A DNA stretch of 64,000 bases from Spartinivicinus ruber (GCF_011009015.1 NZ_CP048878.1:1456001-1520000), one strand, 5' to 3'. Positions 14,283 through 23,945 are shown, counted from the first letter of the stretch. Made by a program: numbers and translations. Notes: generated by a model from the letters alone, not told the origin.

Positions 14283-17200
14283 TTAGGGTTTTACAGGTTT
14301 TGGACCTGTCTTTGGCGTTTGGTAACGTTGCAGACGATGAGTAAGCTCATTCACCTTGCGTAGTATATTTTGATCAAGACCAATTTTATGATTCATCGAA
14401 GTCACTACCGGCATAAAGCTAGTCTCAATAGTCATAGCTAAAGTACGGATAATATCTTCTAATGTTTCTCCTGGTTGATTAACTATTTCGATTTTAGCTT
14501 GTTTTTCAGTAATTGCCTGACTTAATGCCTGCATACCTTGGGCTAAATTATCACTGTTATCTGTTTTTGCGAGGTGTTTACCTACCTGGCTTAATACAGT
14601 AACGAGACCATTTACTTGCTTATTAAGCACTGTCATGCTTTGATCTTGTTGCTGGCTGGATTGCTGTAAATGTTGGCCGACGGTTTGTAGTTGATCTGTT
14701 AGCTGTTCTAACCAGGTACTGGTACCTTGCTGGTTGGCCAAGGTACTATTTATGGATTGCAGGCTACGGTTAATAGTAACCACCTGATTGGCCATTTGGG
14801 TAATACTATCAGCTTCATCTCCTCCCAGCGATTGAATACGTTGAAACTCTTCTAATATTTTCTGCCAGCGGGCTTTTTCGGTTTCGTTTAAGCTGTTGCG
14901 TAAGGCACCTAACTTTAACAGGTTTTCTTCTGCACCACTGGTTAAGGTTTGGGCTTCACCCAGGTAATGATCACCAATCAGTTGCTGTAATTCATCTTCA
15001 TTCATAATGGCCACGATTTTTTCAGCCATTTTATTCATGTTTCGATAGCTACCTTGTAGTTTAAAGGGGGGCTCTGTTCGATATTTATCGGCAGTGGCGG
15101 CTGAGCGAATATATTCTTGGTTAACTTTAAGTACAACATCCTGAATTTTAAATAGGCGTTGCAAGACAGCAATAATTTCATCCAATTCAGCAGCACTATA
15201 TTGATAACTAAGCTCACTGGATGATTGCTCTTTGTTTTGTGCCATGGCGATAATTTTATAGATATCAGCCATATCACGGTTGGCTAATGGGGCCAATACT
15301 GGATTAGAAGTAAGGGAATTCTCAATGTAACTTAATTTAAACTGTTGATCGCTGCCACTTAATACATCACCTAAGTTATAAATATCTGCCCGGTTTGCCA
15401 ACATATCAGGAATCTTAAATACTTCGCCTGATTCAGTATAGGGGTTACCAGCCATGATCACGCAGAACTTTTTGCCACGCATATCATAGGTTTTAGTTTT
15501 ACCTTGCCAAACGCCTTCAATACGGCGGGTGCCATCACAAAGGGAAATAAATTTTTGCAAAAACTCTGGGTGGGTATGTTGAATGTCATCCAAATAGAGC
15601 ATGACATTATTACCCATTTCTAAAGCTAAATTCAGTTTCTGTAGTTCTTGTGCTGCTGTCGCATTAGGTGCTTCCTGTGGGTCCAGAGACATCACATTAT
15701 GGCCTAATGCTGGGCAGTTGATTTTCATAAAAATCAACCCTAACCGATTGGCTACGTATTCCATTAGAGTGGTTTTACCATAACCCGGTGGTGAAATGAG
15801 TAATAACAACCCCATTAAATCGGTACGTTTAGTATCGCCAATGGTGCCCATTTGTTTGGCCAGGTTATCGCCAATAATAGGAAAGTAAACGTCATTAATT
15901 AATTTGTTGCGAACAAAAGAAGCTAAAGGCTTAGGCTTAAACTCTTCTAATCGTAGTGCTTCCCGTTGTTCTTCCATTAATTGATGACGTAACTCGCCAA
16001 AGCGTTTAAACGCTGGTACATCGGTTAATGCAAAATGAGCCAAGCGGTCATTAAATGCTGCCAAGTTAAAATTTAAAGTGCTGTTGCTGATTAGATAATG
16101 GTCGCCTAATAAATCATTAATTTGTTGGTCAGCCTGGAAAGATACAGTCATGAATGAAATATCATGCTCCAGTAGAATGTAGCTGACCGCATCTGCCAGA
16201 ATAATATCAGCATGTTCAGTTGCTTGTTGCTGACTATAAGCAACTAACCAGGCATTAACCAGCTGCCATTGTTCTTTTAATTGGTTTTTTAGCTGGTTTA
16301 ATGTGTCCAATAATTGACGGCGGTGATTAATTTTTTCCAGAAACTGCATGCATTGCTGGCCAAGCTCAATTCCTTGTTGACTGATAGTAAATTTTAAATC
16401 ACTGTCACCCAATGACTCAATTAAATAGTTTGCTGCGTTATCAGTTTCTGAGTTGGAAAAAGCTAATTCTTGATTATCATTAAACTGTTTCAGTTGTTCA
16501 CTAATAAGATTTTTAGCTTGCAAATAAGCCTGATTACTGTTCAGGTTATCAATGAGTAACTTGGCAGTATATCCGTGGCTTTTAAGACTGGCCTGCTGTT
16601 CTTTATCCAGGCCATGAACCCAGAATAATGCAGCAAAAGCTCTAGCACGTGCAGAATATTTAAGGCGTTGCTGGGTATCTTTAAGGCTGGTATATTTTTG
16701 AATAATTTTTACTGCATCATGGTCATGCACACCTTTTTCATAACCTTCCTGATAGAGAGGGCTAGCAAAATCACGAACAGATTTCAGTAAGTCTGTATCA
16801 TTCAATAGTAATTGGCTTAGCTTTTCATTGCTTAAACCTTCTTGTTGTTGCTCGACTGCTTGTAAAAACTGATAGGCTAAATACTCTGCGCGATAAATAC
16901 ACTCATTTTCTGAGATAAGGTTTTGTTGCCAATAGGCTTTTAACTGACCTAGCTCTTCTGATTCTAATGGTTGATAAAAGTTGGTACCCGTTAAATGTAA
17001 ATAAAGTCCATCTTGACGAGGAAGAATAGCTGTATCTAAGGTTTGGGTATTAACACTGAATTTATGTTTCCCCAGTTTTATGACTTGACCGCTTTCTTCA
17101 TAAATGTCTTGCTTATCGCGTAGGGTTTTTAGTGCTTGGTCTTTAATGCTTTTTAATTCAGTGCTTAGTTCATCGGCTTTAACTGACTCTTTGAGTTCAA

Positions 17201-19682
17201 CCAGTCGTTTTACCAGGTCATGAACTTTAAGAATCATCGTATCTGACGCAAAAAAAGTGTTTATTTGGTCTGTGTCAGTAAAGGTTTGACTACGTCGTTC
17301 AATGCCCGTGAGTACGCGTTTTGCTGAATCATAAAGACTTTGTGCTCGGCGTTGACGCTCTTCTAATAAGGTTTGTTTTCTAGCTTCAAAAGTGTCGTAT
17401 AACTCTTCACGCTTCTGCAGGATATCTGCTAAAAACTGGTCATGTTCAGCAAACTGGCTTTCTATTTCTTCTAATTGAATTGCCAGTTTAGATAGTTCTT
17501 CGTCGCAACGCTCTGGTGTATCAGCCAGGCTTAACGCATTGGTAATAGATAATGAAAATAGCCTAAACTGTGCACCAAACTCAGCAACCGATTCTTTACT
17601 TCCTAACTCTTTGAGACGGTTATTGGCTCTTGCCTTGGTTTGGTTGAGCTTAGCATAAATTTCTGAAATGGTTTCTAAAATTTCAGTGCGTTGGGGGGCA
17701 TCTTCTACATCTAATGTAGAAAGCATATTCGTCAGTAAGTCTAAGCCACTAGCGGTTTCCTCTATACTGCTTAAGGTTTCTTGAAGGATTTTTACATTCT
17801 CGGATTTAGATGCTTCGGCATCTAAATCTGCAATTTTATCATGATAAGGGGTTAAAGCCTGATCTGAACTGACAAAGTTAACGGTTGCTTGACTGATTTC
17901 AGCCAGTTTTTCATCAAGTAGTTTATTAAGCTCTTTTAGACGTTCTTGATTAATATAACGGGTATCTTGGATAGTTAATAAGTGCCCCTTGTGCTTTTTT
18001 AAGCTATCAAGGGCATTAACAAATAATTCAGGTGTGTCCCAGCGTTCTGGCGTGAGGCTGCGAACCAGTGCTTGCTGCTGGTTTTCTGCTTTGACTAACA
18101 CATTCTTAGCAGTTTTTTGAATGTGTTGAACTTTTTCAAATTCATCCAATACCATCTCGGCTGTTTCAATAATGGTATGAATATCTTTAGCTAGATGATC
18201 AACCGCTTCTTCATCAAGCCAGTAGTAGTTATCAAACAGTACTTTACACTGAGCAATTAACCCTTCGTATACATTGGTACTGGGACTTAAATGTAAAACA
18301 GCTTTAGAAATACTAAAAATATCTGAAACCGCACGAACTAATTCAGCATTACCAATGGTTGCCAGAAATCCACCACCTGTTTCTTGGGTTGCTGCGTACT
18401 CATCTGAAGAGTAGGGGGTTTGCCAAACCTGCATTGGATGAATTCGGGTTGGCTCGCTACTAGAAGTGGAAAAAATTACCATTTTTCCATCGGTGTATAA
18501 TCCATAACCATGACATTCAATAGGATTAGCCAACTCTTTTTGAATAAGGTTATAGGAGCAAAGTACAAACCGACCTTCTTCTTCTTCATAAAACACATAA
18601 AGTACATCTTCACCATTGGGAGCTTTAATGGTACGTTTATATTCAAGATTATCGGTATTGATTGAGCTAAAAGTTTTGTGTTCACCGCTGGGTAAATAGT
18701 AGCCACCAGGGTAAATAATGCCATGATCTTCAGGCAGTTGTAGGCAGGATTGTCCTATTTGGTCAATTCTTACGACAGTATCCAACAGGGAGTTATAGAC
18801 CAGGTATCTGGTTTGCTGTTCACGATAGGGTTTTATTTTTAATAGAATTAATTGACCTAATTCAGCAAAATAAACTTCAGCATCATCTAGCGATTGATGT
18901 TTATCTTCTACTGGTTCACTATAGATACCTTGTCCTGTATCGGTATTATCCTCTATTTTTACGGTTAAATCGCCATTAATAGTTTCGACAAAGAGTTTGT
19001 TTAGTATATTAATATGTGGATGGTCACCTAATACATGATCTTCTCGACCTGTTTTGGCCCATTCAAAGTCATGTGAAGGAGGGAGGGTAAAATCTCGTTC
19101 TCCACGATTATCAACATATTGAATCTGATCTTTTTTTACTTGCCAGCGAAATACTCGGATGTCAGAAATCTTTTTACCGATTTGAAAAGCGGCTAATAAT
19201 AGTGAATCAGTTACTCGTAGCTGAATCAGCGTAGCTTGTTTGTAATAGGTGTAAAGCTCGTTGAAGTCTTCTTGAAACTTTGGATCCTCTAAAAAGCTGC
19301 TTTTAATGGGCACTTCTTCAAGCTGAAACTCGTTACTTTCTTCATTTAATTGATATAAAGCAAAAACATCTTCAATACTGGTTTCTTGTTTTAGGCCTAT
19401 GTAAACGTTATAACCAAATAGTAATTTTTTTCCAATGCGGACAATATCCCTAGCAACACAGTTATTTTCAGTTCGGGCGCGAGTACGGCCAATAACTTCT
19501 AACTGGGTTTGGCCAAATGTATTAATTCTTTGCTGGTTGAGGGAAGCCGATTTTTGTTTTAATTGTTCTGCTTGTTCTTCTAACCGCTTGCGTAAAATAT
19601 CATAAGCACCGTCTTGGCTTACGGCTTGAGCAAGTTGTTGATCTGCTGAGTTGACTTCCACTGTAATATACCTCTTTGCCAT
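14283..19682 (-). CDS. Giant AAA+ ATPase of the 'DNA repair ATPase' (DUF3686) type
   Basis: 1799 residues. The N-terminal ~450 residues fit the DUF3686 type found in proteins named DNA repair ATPase (beta-rich, with INTFGQTQLEVIGRTRARTE, GYNVYIGLKQE, GIIYPGGYYLPSG). Residues ~500-900 are long coiled coils. The AAA domain lies near 1280-1500: Walker A PPGYGKTT with Lys1303, Walker B MLYLDDIQ with Asp1365-Asp1366, and FCVIMAGNPYTESGEVF, IPDMLANRADIYNLGD as sensor region, resembling MoxR/AAA_5 ATPases. The C-terminal ~250 residues are coiled coil and Gln-rich. Last gene of the PspA/flotillin operon; a GTG at 19661 with AAAGAGG before it is a possible alternative start. A remodelling role at the membrane is an inference; no DNA repair evidence is visible. 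Confidence 0.85.
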   Translation of the reverse strand: MAKRYITVEVNSADQQLAQAVSQDGAYDILRKRLEEQAEQLKQKSASLNQQRINTFGQTQLEVIGRTRARTENNCVARDIVRIGKKLLFGYNVYIGLKQETSIEDVFALYQLNEESNEFQLEEVPIKSSFLEDPKFQEDFNELYTYYKQATLIQLRVTDSLLLAAFQIGKKISDIRVFRWQVKKDQIQYVDNRGERDFTLPPSHDFEWAKTGREDHVLGDHPHINILNKLFVETINGDLTVKIEDNTDTGQGIYSEPVEDKHQSLDDAEVYFAELGQLILLKIKPYREQQTRYLVYNSLLDTVVRIDQIGQSCLQLPEDHGIIYPGGYYLPSGEHKTFSSINTDNLEYKRTIKAPNGEDVLYVFYEEEEGRFVLCSYNLIQKELANPIECHGYGLYTDGKMVIFSTSSSEPTRIHPMQVWQTPYSSDEYAATQETGGGFLATIGNAELVRAVSDIFSISKAVLHLSPSTNVYEGLIAQCKVLFDNYYWLDEEAVDHLAKDIHTIIETAEMVLDEFEKVQHIQKTAKNVLVKAENQQQALVRSLTPERWDTPELFVNALDSLKKHKGHLLTIQDTRYINQERLKELNKLLDEKLAEISQATVNFVSSDQALTPYHDKIADLDAEASKSENVKILQETLSSIEETASGLDLLTNMLSTLDVEDAPQRTEILETISEIYAKLNQTKARANNRLKELGSKESVAEFGAQFRLFSLSITNALSLADTPERCDEELSKLAIQLEEIESQFAEHDQFLADILQKREELYDTFEARKQTLLEERQRRAQSLYDSAKRVLTGIERRSQTFTDTDQINTFFASDTMILKVHDLVKRLVELKESVKADELSTELKSIKDQALKTLRDKQDIYEESGQVIKLGKHKFSVNTQTLDTAILPRQDGLYLHLTGTNFYQPLESEELGQLKAYWQQNLISENECIYRAEYLAYQFLQAVEQQQEGLSNEKLSQLLLNDTDLLKSVRDFASPLYQEGYEKGVHDHDAVKIIQKYTSLKDTQQRLKYSARARAFAALFWVHGLDKEQQASLKSHGYTAKLLIDNLNSNQAYLQAKNLISEQLKQFNDNQELAFSNSETDNAANYLIESLGDSDLKFTISQQGIELGQQCMQFLEKINHRRQLLDTLNQLKNQLKEQWQLVNAWLVAYSQQQATEHADIILADAVSYILLEHDISFMTVSFQADQQINDLLGDHYLISNSTLNFNLAAFNDRLAHFALTDVPAFKRFGELRHQLMEEQREALRLEEFKPKPLASFVRNKLINDVYFPIIGDNLAKQMGTIGDTKRTDLMGLLLLISPPGYGKTTLMEYVANRLGLIFMKINCPALGHNVMSLDPQEAPNATAAQELQKLNLALEMGNNVMLYLDDIQHTHPEFLQKFISLCDGTRRIEGVWQGKTKTYDMRGKKFCVIMAGNPYTESGEVFKIPDMLANRADIYNLGDVLSGSDQQFKLSYIENSLTSNPVLAPLANRDMADIYKIIAMAQNKEQSSSELSYQYSAAELDEIIAVLQRLFKIQDVVLKVNQEYIRSAATADKYRTEPPFKLQGSYRNMNKMAEKIVAIMNEDELQQLIGDHYLGEAQTLTSGAEENLLKLGALRNSLNETEKARWQKILEEFQRIQSLGGDEADSITQMANQVVTINRSLQSINSTLANQQGTSTWLEQLTDQLQTVGQHLQQSSQQQDQSMTVLNKQVNGLVTVLSQVGKHLAKTDNSDNLAQGMQALSQAITEKQAKIEIVNQPGETLEDIIRTLAMTIETSFMPVVTSMNHKIGLDQNILRKVNELTHRLQRYQTPKTGPKPVKP

Positions 19683-19725
19683 GCAATGGAGATGTTGTAA
19701 AAAGACACTAATAAAAGAAAATAAG

Positions 19726-19759
19726 AGAGCAATGATAATTCACTTATTAACATTGCTCT
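19726..19759 (-). terminator. Hairpin between the flotillin and AAA genes, possibly an attenuating terminator
   Basis: AGAGCAATG (19726-19734) and CATTGCTCT (19751-19759) are perfect 9-bp arms around a 16-nt loop in the 90-bp gap between two genes of one operon. Read on the minus strand the stem is followed by a pyrimidine-rich TATTTTCTTTTA stretch. This would lower AAA gene expression relative to the upstream genes, or stabilise the upstream message. Confidence 0.4.
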
Positions 19760-19772
19760 TAAAATCTAGTGA

Positions 19773-21824
19773 TTAACTCTCATCACCAGGTTGTAGCTTT
19801 TCTTTAGCTGCTTCGAGTAGTTTCTTAGCTGCTTCGGTGTCTTTTTTATTGGTTGCATTAGCTAAAAAGTGGGTGAGAATACCCGCCACCTGTTGGATAG
19901 TTGAAGATTTCTCTACTGCGCCATCAATAGCTTTACCAACAGAAAGTGACTTAACAAACGAGTCGAAGTAATCGCCACCACCACCAACAATATCAATTTT
20001 GGCTTGTTTCATTGCTTCAGACAGCACTTGTGCTTGATGGGCCGCAATGTCTTTACTGATATCAATTTCAGCCATTTTTTCAGCATGAGAAGTATCCAGC
20101 TTCATTCTGAATTCTTCGTGCTCACGAGCAACTTCACTCATGCTGGCCATAGCATCAAATTTCTCGCGTAATCCATCTGCTTCTGCTTTAAAGCGCTGAC
20201 GAATGGCTTCTGCTTCTGCATGACCTTGTTTTTCAATTGCTTCCGCTTCAGCGACTTTCACTTTTACCTGCACTAATGCTTGTTTTTCTTCACTGACAGC
20301 ATCAGCATCTTTTATTCTGACTTCAGCCATGCCTTGCATTTCCTGGCCTTTGGCTTCAGCAGACATTTTTTCAGCAATCACTTTGGCTTCAGCGAGACCT
20401 GTTTTCTCTAATGCAAGCGCTTGTGCTTCTTCAACTTCTGCTTTCGCTAAGCCTGGTGCTGCTACTTCAGCTTTAACACCTTCTGCGATTCTAATTTTTG
20501 CTTGTGCTTCTTTTTCTGAAATTTCCAGTTTCGCTTGAGCTAACGTGAGCTTTTGTTTGGCTTCATGTTGCGCACATTGTTCTGCAGCTTCTGAAGCTTT
20601 AATTTGTTTAACTAATGCTTCTTCAGCTTCTGCTTCCGCGTCAGTTACGGTTACTTGTTTTTGACGATCTGCTTCAGCAACTACCCGCAAGGTTTTAATT
20701 TGTTCTTCTTCTTCAGCAACTGTTCGGTCAACAGCAACACGTTCTCTAACAACATCTGCTATCGCTTTACGTTCTTCCTCTAGGGCTTTTTCTTTGGCTA
20801 TACGTTGTAGCTCAACTTCTTTTTCACGGGAAATAACTTCTAGCTGTCTTACTCGTTCTACTTTTTCTGTTTCAATGGCTAAAGCACGCTCGCGGTTTTT
20901 TTCTGCAACCTCTACTTCACGTTGTTTGTTTTGCTCTTGAACCTCAATTTCCTGGTCGGTTTCTATTCTTGCTCGTTCTGATTTTAGCCGCTCTTCAGCT
21001 TGGACTTTCTCAATTTCAGCTTGCTCTCGGGCTTTTACAGAGGATATTTCCCGTTGTTGTTTGGCCTCTGCATCTGCCTGTTGACGTTCAAGCTCTAAAA
21101 TCATTTCTTTGGCTTCAACATTTTTCTTTTTGATCTGCATTTCTTCTTCACGTTGAAGCTCATTAGTGCGGACATGTTGCTGTGCAGTTAACTCAGTAAT
21201 CTTTCTGATACCCTGAGCATCAAGAATATTATGATCATCAAGTTGGGTTAGTGGTGTTTGTTCGATGTAGTCAATAGCCACATCACTGAGATCATAACCA
21301 CCTAAATCATTATCCGGAGGGCTTAACTGTTCGATAATTTGCTCTCTAAATAAAGCGCGCTCTCGATACAGGTCCTCAAAGTCCATTTGTTTACCTACTG
21401 TTTTCAATGCTTCAGAAAACTTGGCGCTAAACATCTCCTCCAGAGTAGTCTGGTCTGATGCACGGTTACAGCCAATTCGTTCTGCTACTTTTAATACGTC
21501 ATTAGCATTCTTGTTAACTCTAACAAAAAAAGCCACAACAATATCAGCGCGAATATTATCTTTACAAATTAAACCATCAGTACCTTTACGGCTGATTTCG
21601 ATGGTTTTAAGCGAAATATCCATAAACTCTTTTTTATGGACAACGGGCCATACAAACCTTCCTGTAAAAGTAACTTCAGGCTCTTTGCGCATGGTGTTTA
21701 CAATCATGGCAACACCTTGCTCGACTTTGACGTAAAATTTATTTATTGCAACTACAGTGGCAATAAATACAATTAGTGCTAATAGAATAATAACTGCTAT
21801 TGGAATTGCGCCAGATAGATCCAT
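19773..21824 (-). CDS. yqiK: Flotillin/SPFH-domain membrane scaffold, YqiK type
   Basis: 683 residues. One N-terminal membrane helix (IPIAVIILLALIVFIATVVA) is followed by an SPFH/band 7 domain (~30-200: KFYVKVEQGVAMIV, KEFMDISLKTIEISRKG, VAFFVRVNKNANDVL). Then comes a ~350-residue charged helix rich in Ala-Glu-Ala repeats, typical of flotillins, and a short C-terminal part with a Gly-rich VGGGGDYFDSF. AGGAG stands 7 bp before the ATG. Flotillins oligomerise and organise fluid or ordered membrane patches; the E. coli relative YqiK is paired with YqiJ, and a YqiJ-like gene precedes this one by 38 bp. The downstream AAA ATPase gene suggests it acts on or with this scaffold. Confidence 0.9.
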   Translation of the reverse strand: MDLSGAIPIAVIILLALIVFIATVVAINKFYVKVEQGVAMIVNTMRKEPEVTFTGRFVWPVVHKKEFMDISLKTIEISRKGTDGLICKDNIRADIVVAFFVRVNKNANDVLKVAERIGCNRASDQTTLEEMFSAKFSEALKTVGKQMDFEDLYRERALFREQIIEQLSPPDNDLGGYDLSDVAIDYIEQTPLTQLDDHNILDAQGIRKITELTAQQHVRTNELQREEEMQIKKKNVEAKEMILELERQQADAEAKQQREISSVKAREQAEIEKVQAEERLKSERARIETDQEIEVQEQNKQREVEVAEKNRERALAIETEKVERVRQLEVISREKEVELQRIAKEKALEEERKAIADVVRERVAVDRTVAEEEEQIKTLRVVAEADRQKQVTVTDAEAEAEEALVKQIKASEAAEQCAQHEAKQKLTLAQAKLEISEKEAQAKIRIAEGVKAEVAAPGLAKAEVEEAQALALEKTGLAEAKVIAEKMSAEAKGQEMQGMAEVRIKDADAVSEEKQALVQVKVKVAEAEAIEKQGHAEAEAIRQRFKAEADGLREKFDAMASMSEVAREHEEFRMKLDTSHAEKMAEIDISKDIAAHQAQVLSEAMKQAKIDIVGGGGDYFDSFVKSLSVGKAIDGAVEKSSTIQQVAGILTHFLANATNKKDTEAAKKLLEAAKEKLQPGDES

Positions 21825-21862
21825 TTTTTACTCCTTTGTTTTATTGAATGTATTTTAGAAGG

Positions 21863-22495
21863 TTAGTTATTGATATCTAAGTTACCAACAAGATAAGTAT
21901 TTTCATCTTTGTTATGTTCTAGAATTGTCACTTTATCACCTTTTTTTATAGTATTAGGCTCTTTATGACGGATATTAAGGATGAGTTCAGTGCTTCCTAG
22001 ATCGCAAATAGCTTGGCCAAATTTTTCAGTTACTTTGCTAGTGCTAACAGTACACTCTCTGCCTACTAAAGTAATCTTTTCATAATTACTTTTGAAAAAA
22101 GGTTTTATAGGCCTGATGCAGTGTGCAGTTAAAATAATTGATAGTCCAAAACTTATTGCAATAATGACCACTCCGATGATCCATTTTAGCCACTCAAAAG
22201 GTAATAACTGCAGTAAAAATAATGAAGCAAAATAAGTGATTAGCCAGCCCCATAGGGCTAAAAGTGAAATTACGATAGTAATAGGCACTCCAGTTAACCC
22301 TAAGGTAACCATTAAGCCGCTGATACCCCCTATCCCTTCAATATCGCCGTCAGCATCAATATCTATATCGCCATCTAAAATATCGATATCCATCATTCCT
22401 ACAAGTGCAAACAGCCAATAACAGATCACTATGCCTATAAGTGTTGTATAGATAGCAGTAGGAAATGAAATAATTATATTTAAAAATGTTTCCAT
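21863..22495 (-). CDS. yqiJ: YqiJ-like membrane protein with C-terminal OB-fold (NfeD-like)
   Basis: 210 residues. A membrane helix at ~12-34 is followed by an acidic repeat-like loop (DIDILDGDIDIDADGDIEG), two or three further helices (~58-78, 82-100, 105-128) and a soluble C-terminal part (KITLVGRECTVSTSKVTEKF, ILNIRHKEPNTIKKGDKVTILEHN) with the strand pattern of the OB-fold of NfeD/YqiJ proteins. NfeD-type proteins are standard partners of SPFH proteins, and the flotillin gene follows directly. The acidic loop may bind a divalent cation (inference). The preceding small gene ends 13 bp upstream. Confidence 0.82.
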   Translation of the reverse strand: METFLNIIISFPTAIYTTLIGIVICYWLFALVGMMDIDILDGDIDIDADGDIEGIGGISGLMVTLGLTGVPITIVISLLALWGWLITYFASLFLLQLLPFEWLKWIIGVVIIAISFGLSIILTAHCIRPIKPFFKSNYEKITLVGRECTVSTSKVTEKFGQAICDLGSTELILNIRHKEPNTIKKGDKVTILEHNKDENTYLVGNLDINN

Positions 22496-22508
22496 ATATT
22501 ATTCCTTG

Positions 22509-22844
22509 CTATTCGGATTTTGGTTTTGCAACATGCTCTACTAGCAATTCAGCAGCTAAATGTTTGATTTCGACTTTATTGCCAGGGTCGAGATTAAATT
22601 TTTCTGCGAGAAATAAAAAATCGTCTTCTGTTAGTGATATAGATAGTCTAAGCCGCTGTGGTTTCCGGTGAACAGGTAACCCAAGTATTTGCCTAACTCG
22701 GTCTGATGGGTTAATGCCTCTATCTACGGCTTCACGACGAATTTGTAACTGAATTTCAGCTCCCAAGTCGAATGCAACTTGTACGGCTTTAAGGGCTTTT
22801 TTTTCCTGTTGCCATTTTTCTGGAAGCTTAGTGTCTTTAGTCAT
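22509..22844 (-). CDS. Small protein with two ribbon-helix-helix-like segments
   Basis: 111 residues, no family recognised with confidence. Two stretches each read strand, helix, helix: AVQVAFDLGAEIQLQIRREA followed by NPSDRVRQILGL, and LRLSISLTEDDFLFLAEKFN followed by EIKHLAAELLVEHV. That is the pattern of ribbon-helix-helix DNA-binding folds, so it may be a tandem RHH regulator. It lies inside the operon, 42 bp after the PspA-like gene and 13 bp before the YqiJ-like gene. If it does bind DNA, the palindrome at 24003-24057 upstream of the operon is the obvious target. It could equally be a structural adaptor. Confidence 0.6.
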   Translation of the reverse strand: MTKDTKLPEKWQQEKKALKAVQVAFDLGAEIQLQIRREAVDRGINPSDRVRQILGLPVHRKPQRLRLSISLTEDDFLFLAEKFNLDPGNKVEIKHLAAELLVEHVAKPKSE

Positions 22845-22886
22845 AAAACAAAATAAGTGTATTGTTAATTAAATGAGTTGATTAGG

Positions 22887-23525
22887 TTATGTTTTGCGTC
22901 GCATTAGTTGGCGAATCGTTTTAACTTCTGTATTGCTGGCAATGTTTTTCATTGTGTCATTGCACCAGTAGGGTTGATCGCTCTTTGCTGTTTTATCGCA
23001 AGAAAGCACTTTTTCTTTGATACAGCTGGCGGTTATTAATGATCGACTGGTTTTCGTTAAATGTTCGACAACGGCTTTGTTCACTTGGCTAACATCATTA
23101 ACATTAGTTTGAATCAATCGCTCTCGTTGTGCTTCTATAATAGCGTGCTCACTTCTTTCGATTGCCAGTTGGGTTTTCTTGATTAAGTTAGTTAAATCAT
23201 TATATTGAGCATCCAAGGCTTCTAATGTAACGGCAAGGGTTGCAGTTTGCTCTGACTTCAATAAAGCTTTGCTTTCGTGGCCGGTTGCTAATAAGTGTTC
23301 AATTTCTTTTTCCAAGTGTGCAAGCTGCTTGGCTTTTTCATCTCGGTGCTGCTTCAGTTCCGTTACCTGAGGTTGTTTGGCTGCCAGAGTGGTCTTGAGT
23401 TTTTTTAATGTGGCAACATTTTCTTTGATAATGACACTGATTTCTTCAGCCGTATGAATGGTGGGCTGTTCCAGACTGTTGAGCGACTCTTCTAATTTAT
23501 TTAAGAATGCTTTAATAAGATTCAT
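22887..23525 (-). CDS. yjfJ: PspA/IM30-like coiled-coil membrane protein, YjfJ type
   Basis: 212 residues, close to the ~220 of PspA. It starts MNLIKAFLNKLEESLNSLEQ, an amphipathic first helix as in PspA, and residues ~30-150 are almost wholly coiled coil (PQVTELKQHRDEKAKQLAHL, LIKKTQLAIERSEHAIIEAQ). PspA/IM30 proteins are bacterial ESCRT-III relatives that polymerise on and seal damaged inner membrane. The gene directly before it is yjfI-like, as in the E. coli yjfI-yjfJ pair, which supports the assignment. The last ~60 residues, with three Cys, diverge from PspA. No PspF or PspB/C gene is present nearby. Confidence 0.78.
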   Translation of the reverse strand: MNLIKAFLNKLEESLNSLEQPTIHTAEEISVIIKENVATLKKLKTTLAAKQPQVTELKQHRDEKAKQLAHLEKEIEHLLATGHESKALLKSEQTATLAVTLEALDAQYNDLTNLIKKTQLAIERSEHAIIEAQRERLIQTNVNDVSQVNKAVVEHLTKTSRSLITASCIKEKVLSCDKTAKSDQPYWCNDTMKNIASNTEVKTIRQLMRRKT

Positions 23526-23537
23526 AATGCACCTTGG

Positions 23538-23945
23538 TTACACTAAATATTCAGCTAATGCACTAGTGGCTTCCATGGCGTTGTCATGCAACGTAATAAT
23601 TTCATGCAAAATATCTTCAAAACTAGACTGAAGTGAAAGTGCACCAAATATCATGTACTTGTCGTCTGTTTTGGCAAAGGAAGACAGTGGCATAGGTACA
23701 TTAAGCTCTAGTAAGGTATTTAATAATGCCTCTTTATTATCAGGGTTAACTTCTTGCTCAGTCCATAAATATACAATACATAATATTTGCTGGCGGGTAA
23801 TAGTGACGTAGACAGGTAGCTCATCCAGCTCTTTCACAGTAACTTGCAATACAGGAGGGCTACCTGGTATAGGCTGACAGTCGAAATGATAGGTTTCGTG
23901 GTAAGACAAAGCATTAAACTTTTCTGCCAGCTTGGTTACATCCAT
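23538..23945 (-). CDS. yjfI: YjfI family (DUF2170) protein, first gene of the PspA/flotillin operon
   Basis: 135 residues, matching YjfI/DUF2170 in length and pattern: PPVLQVTVKELDELPVYVTI, QQILCIVYLWTEQEV, LLELNVPMPLSSFAKTDDKY and the final EATSALAEYLV. Its molecular role is unknown; in enterobacteria it sits next to the PspA-like yjfJ, as here with a 12-bp gap. AAGGA lies just before the ATG. Being first in a six-gene run, its upstream region (23946-24002, then the 55-bp palindrome) should hold the operon promoter. Confidence 0.83.
   Translation of the reverse strand: MDVTKLAEKFNALSYHETYHFDCQPIPGSPPVLQVTVKELDELPVYVTITRQQILCIVYLWTEQEVNPDNKEALLNTLLELNVPMPLSSFAKTDDKYMIFGALSLQSSFEDILHEIITLHDNAMEATSALAEYLV

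Noticed and set aside
20329..20538. Short repeats in the flotillin gene as a CRISPR or tandem array
   Set aside because: They are codon repeats for the Ala/Glu-rich helix, irregular in length and without spacers.
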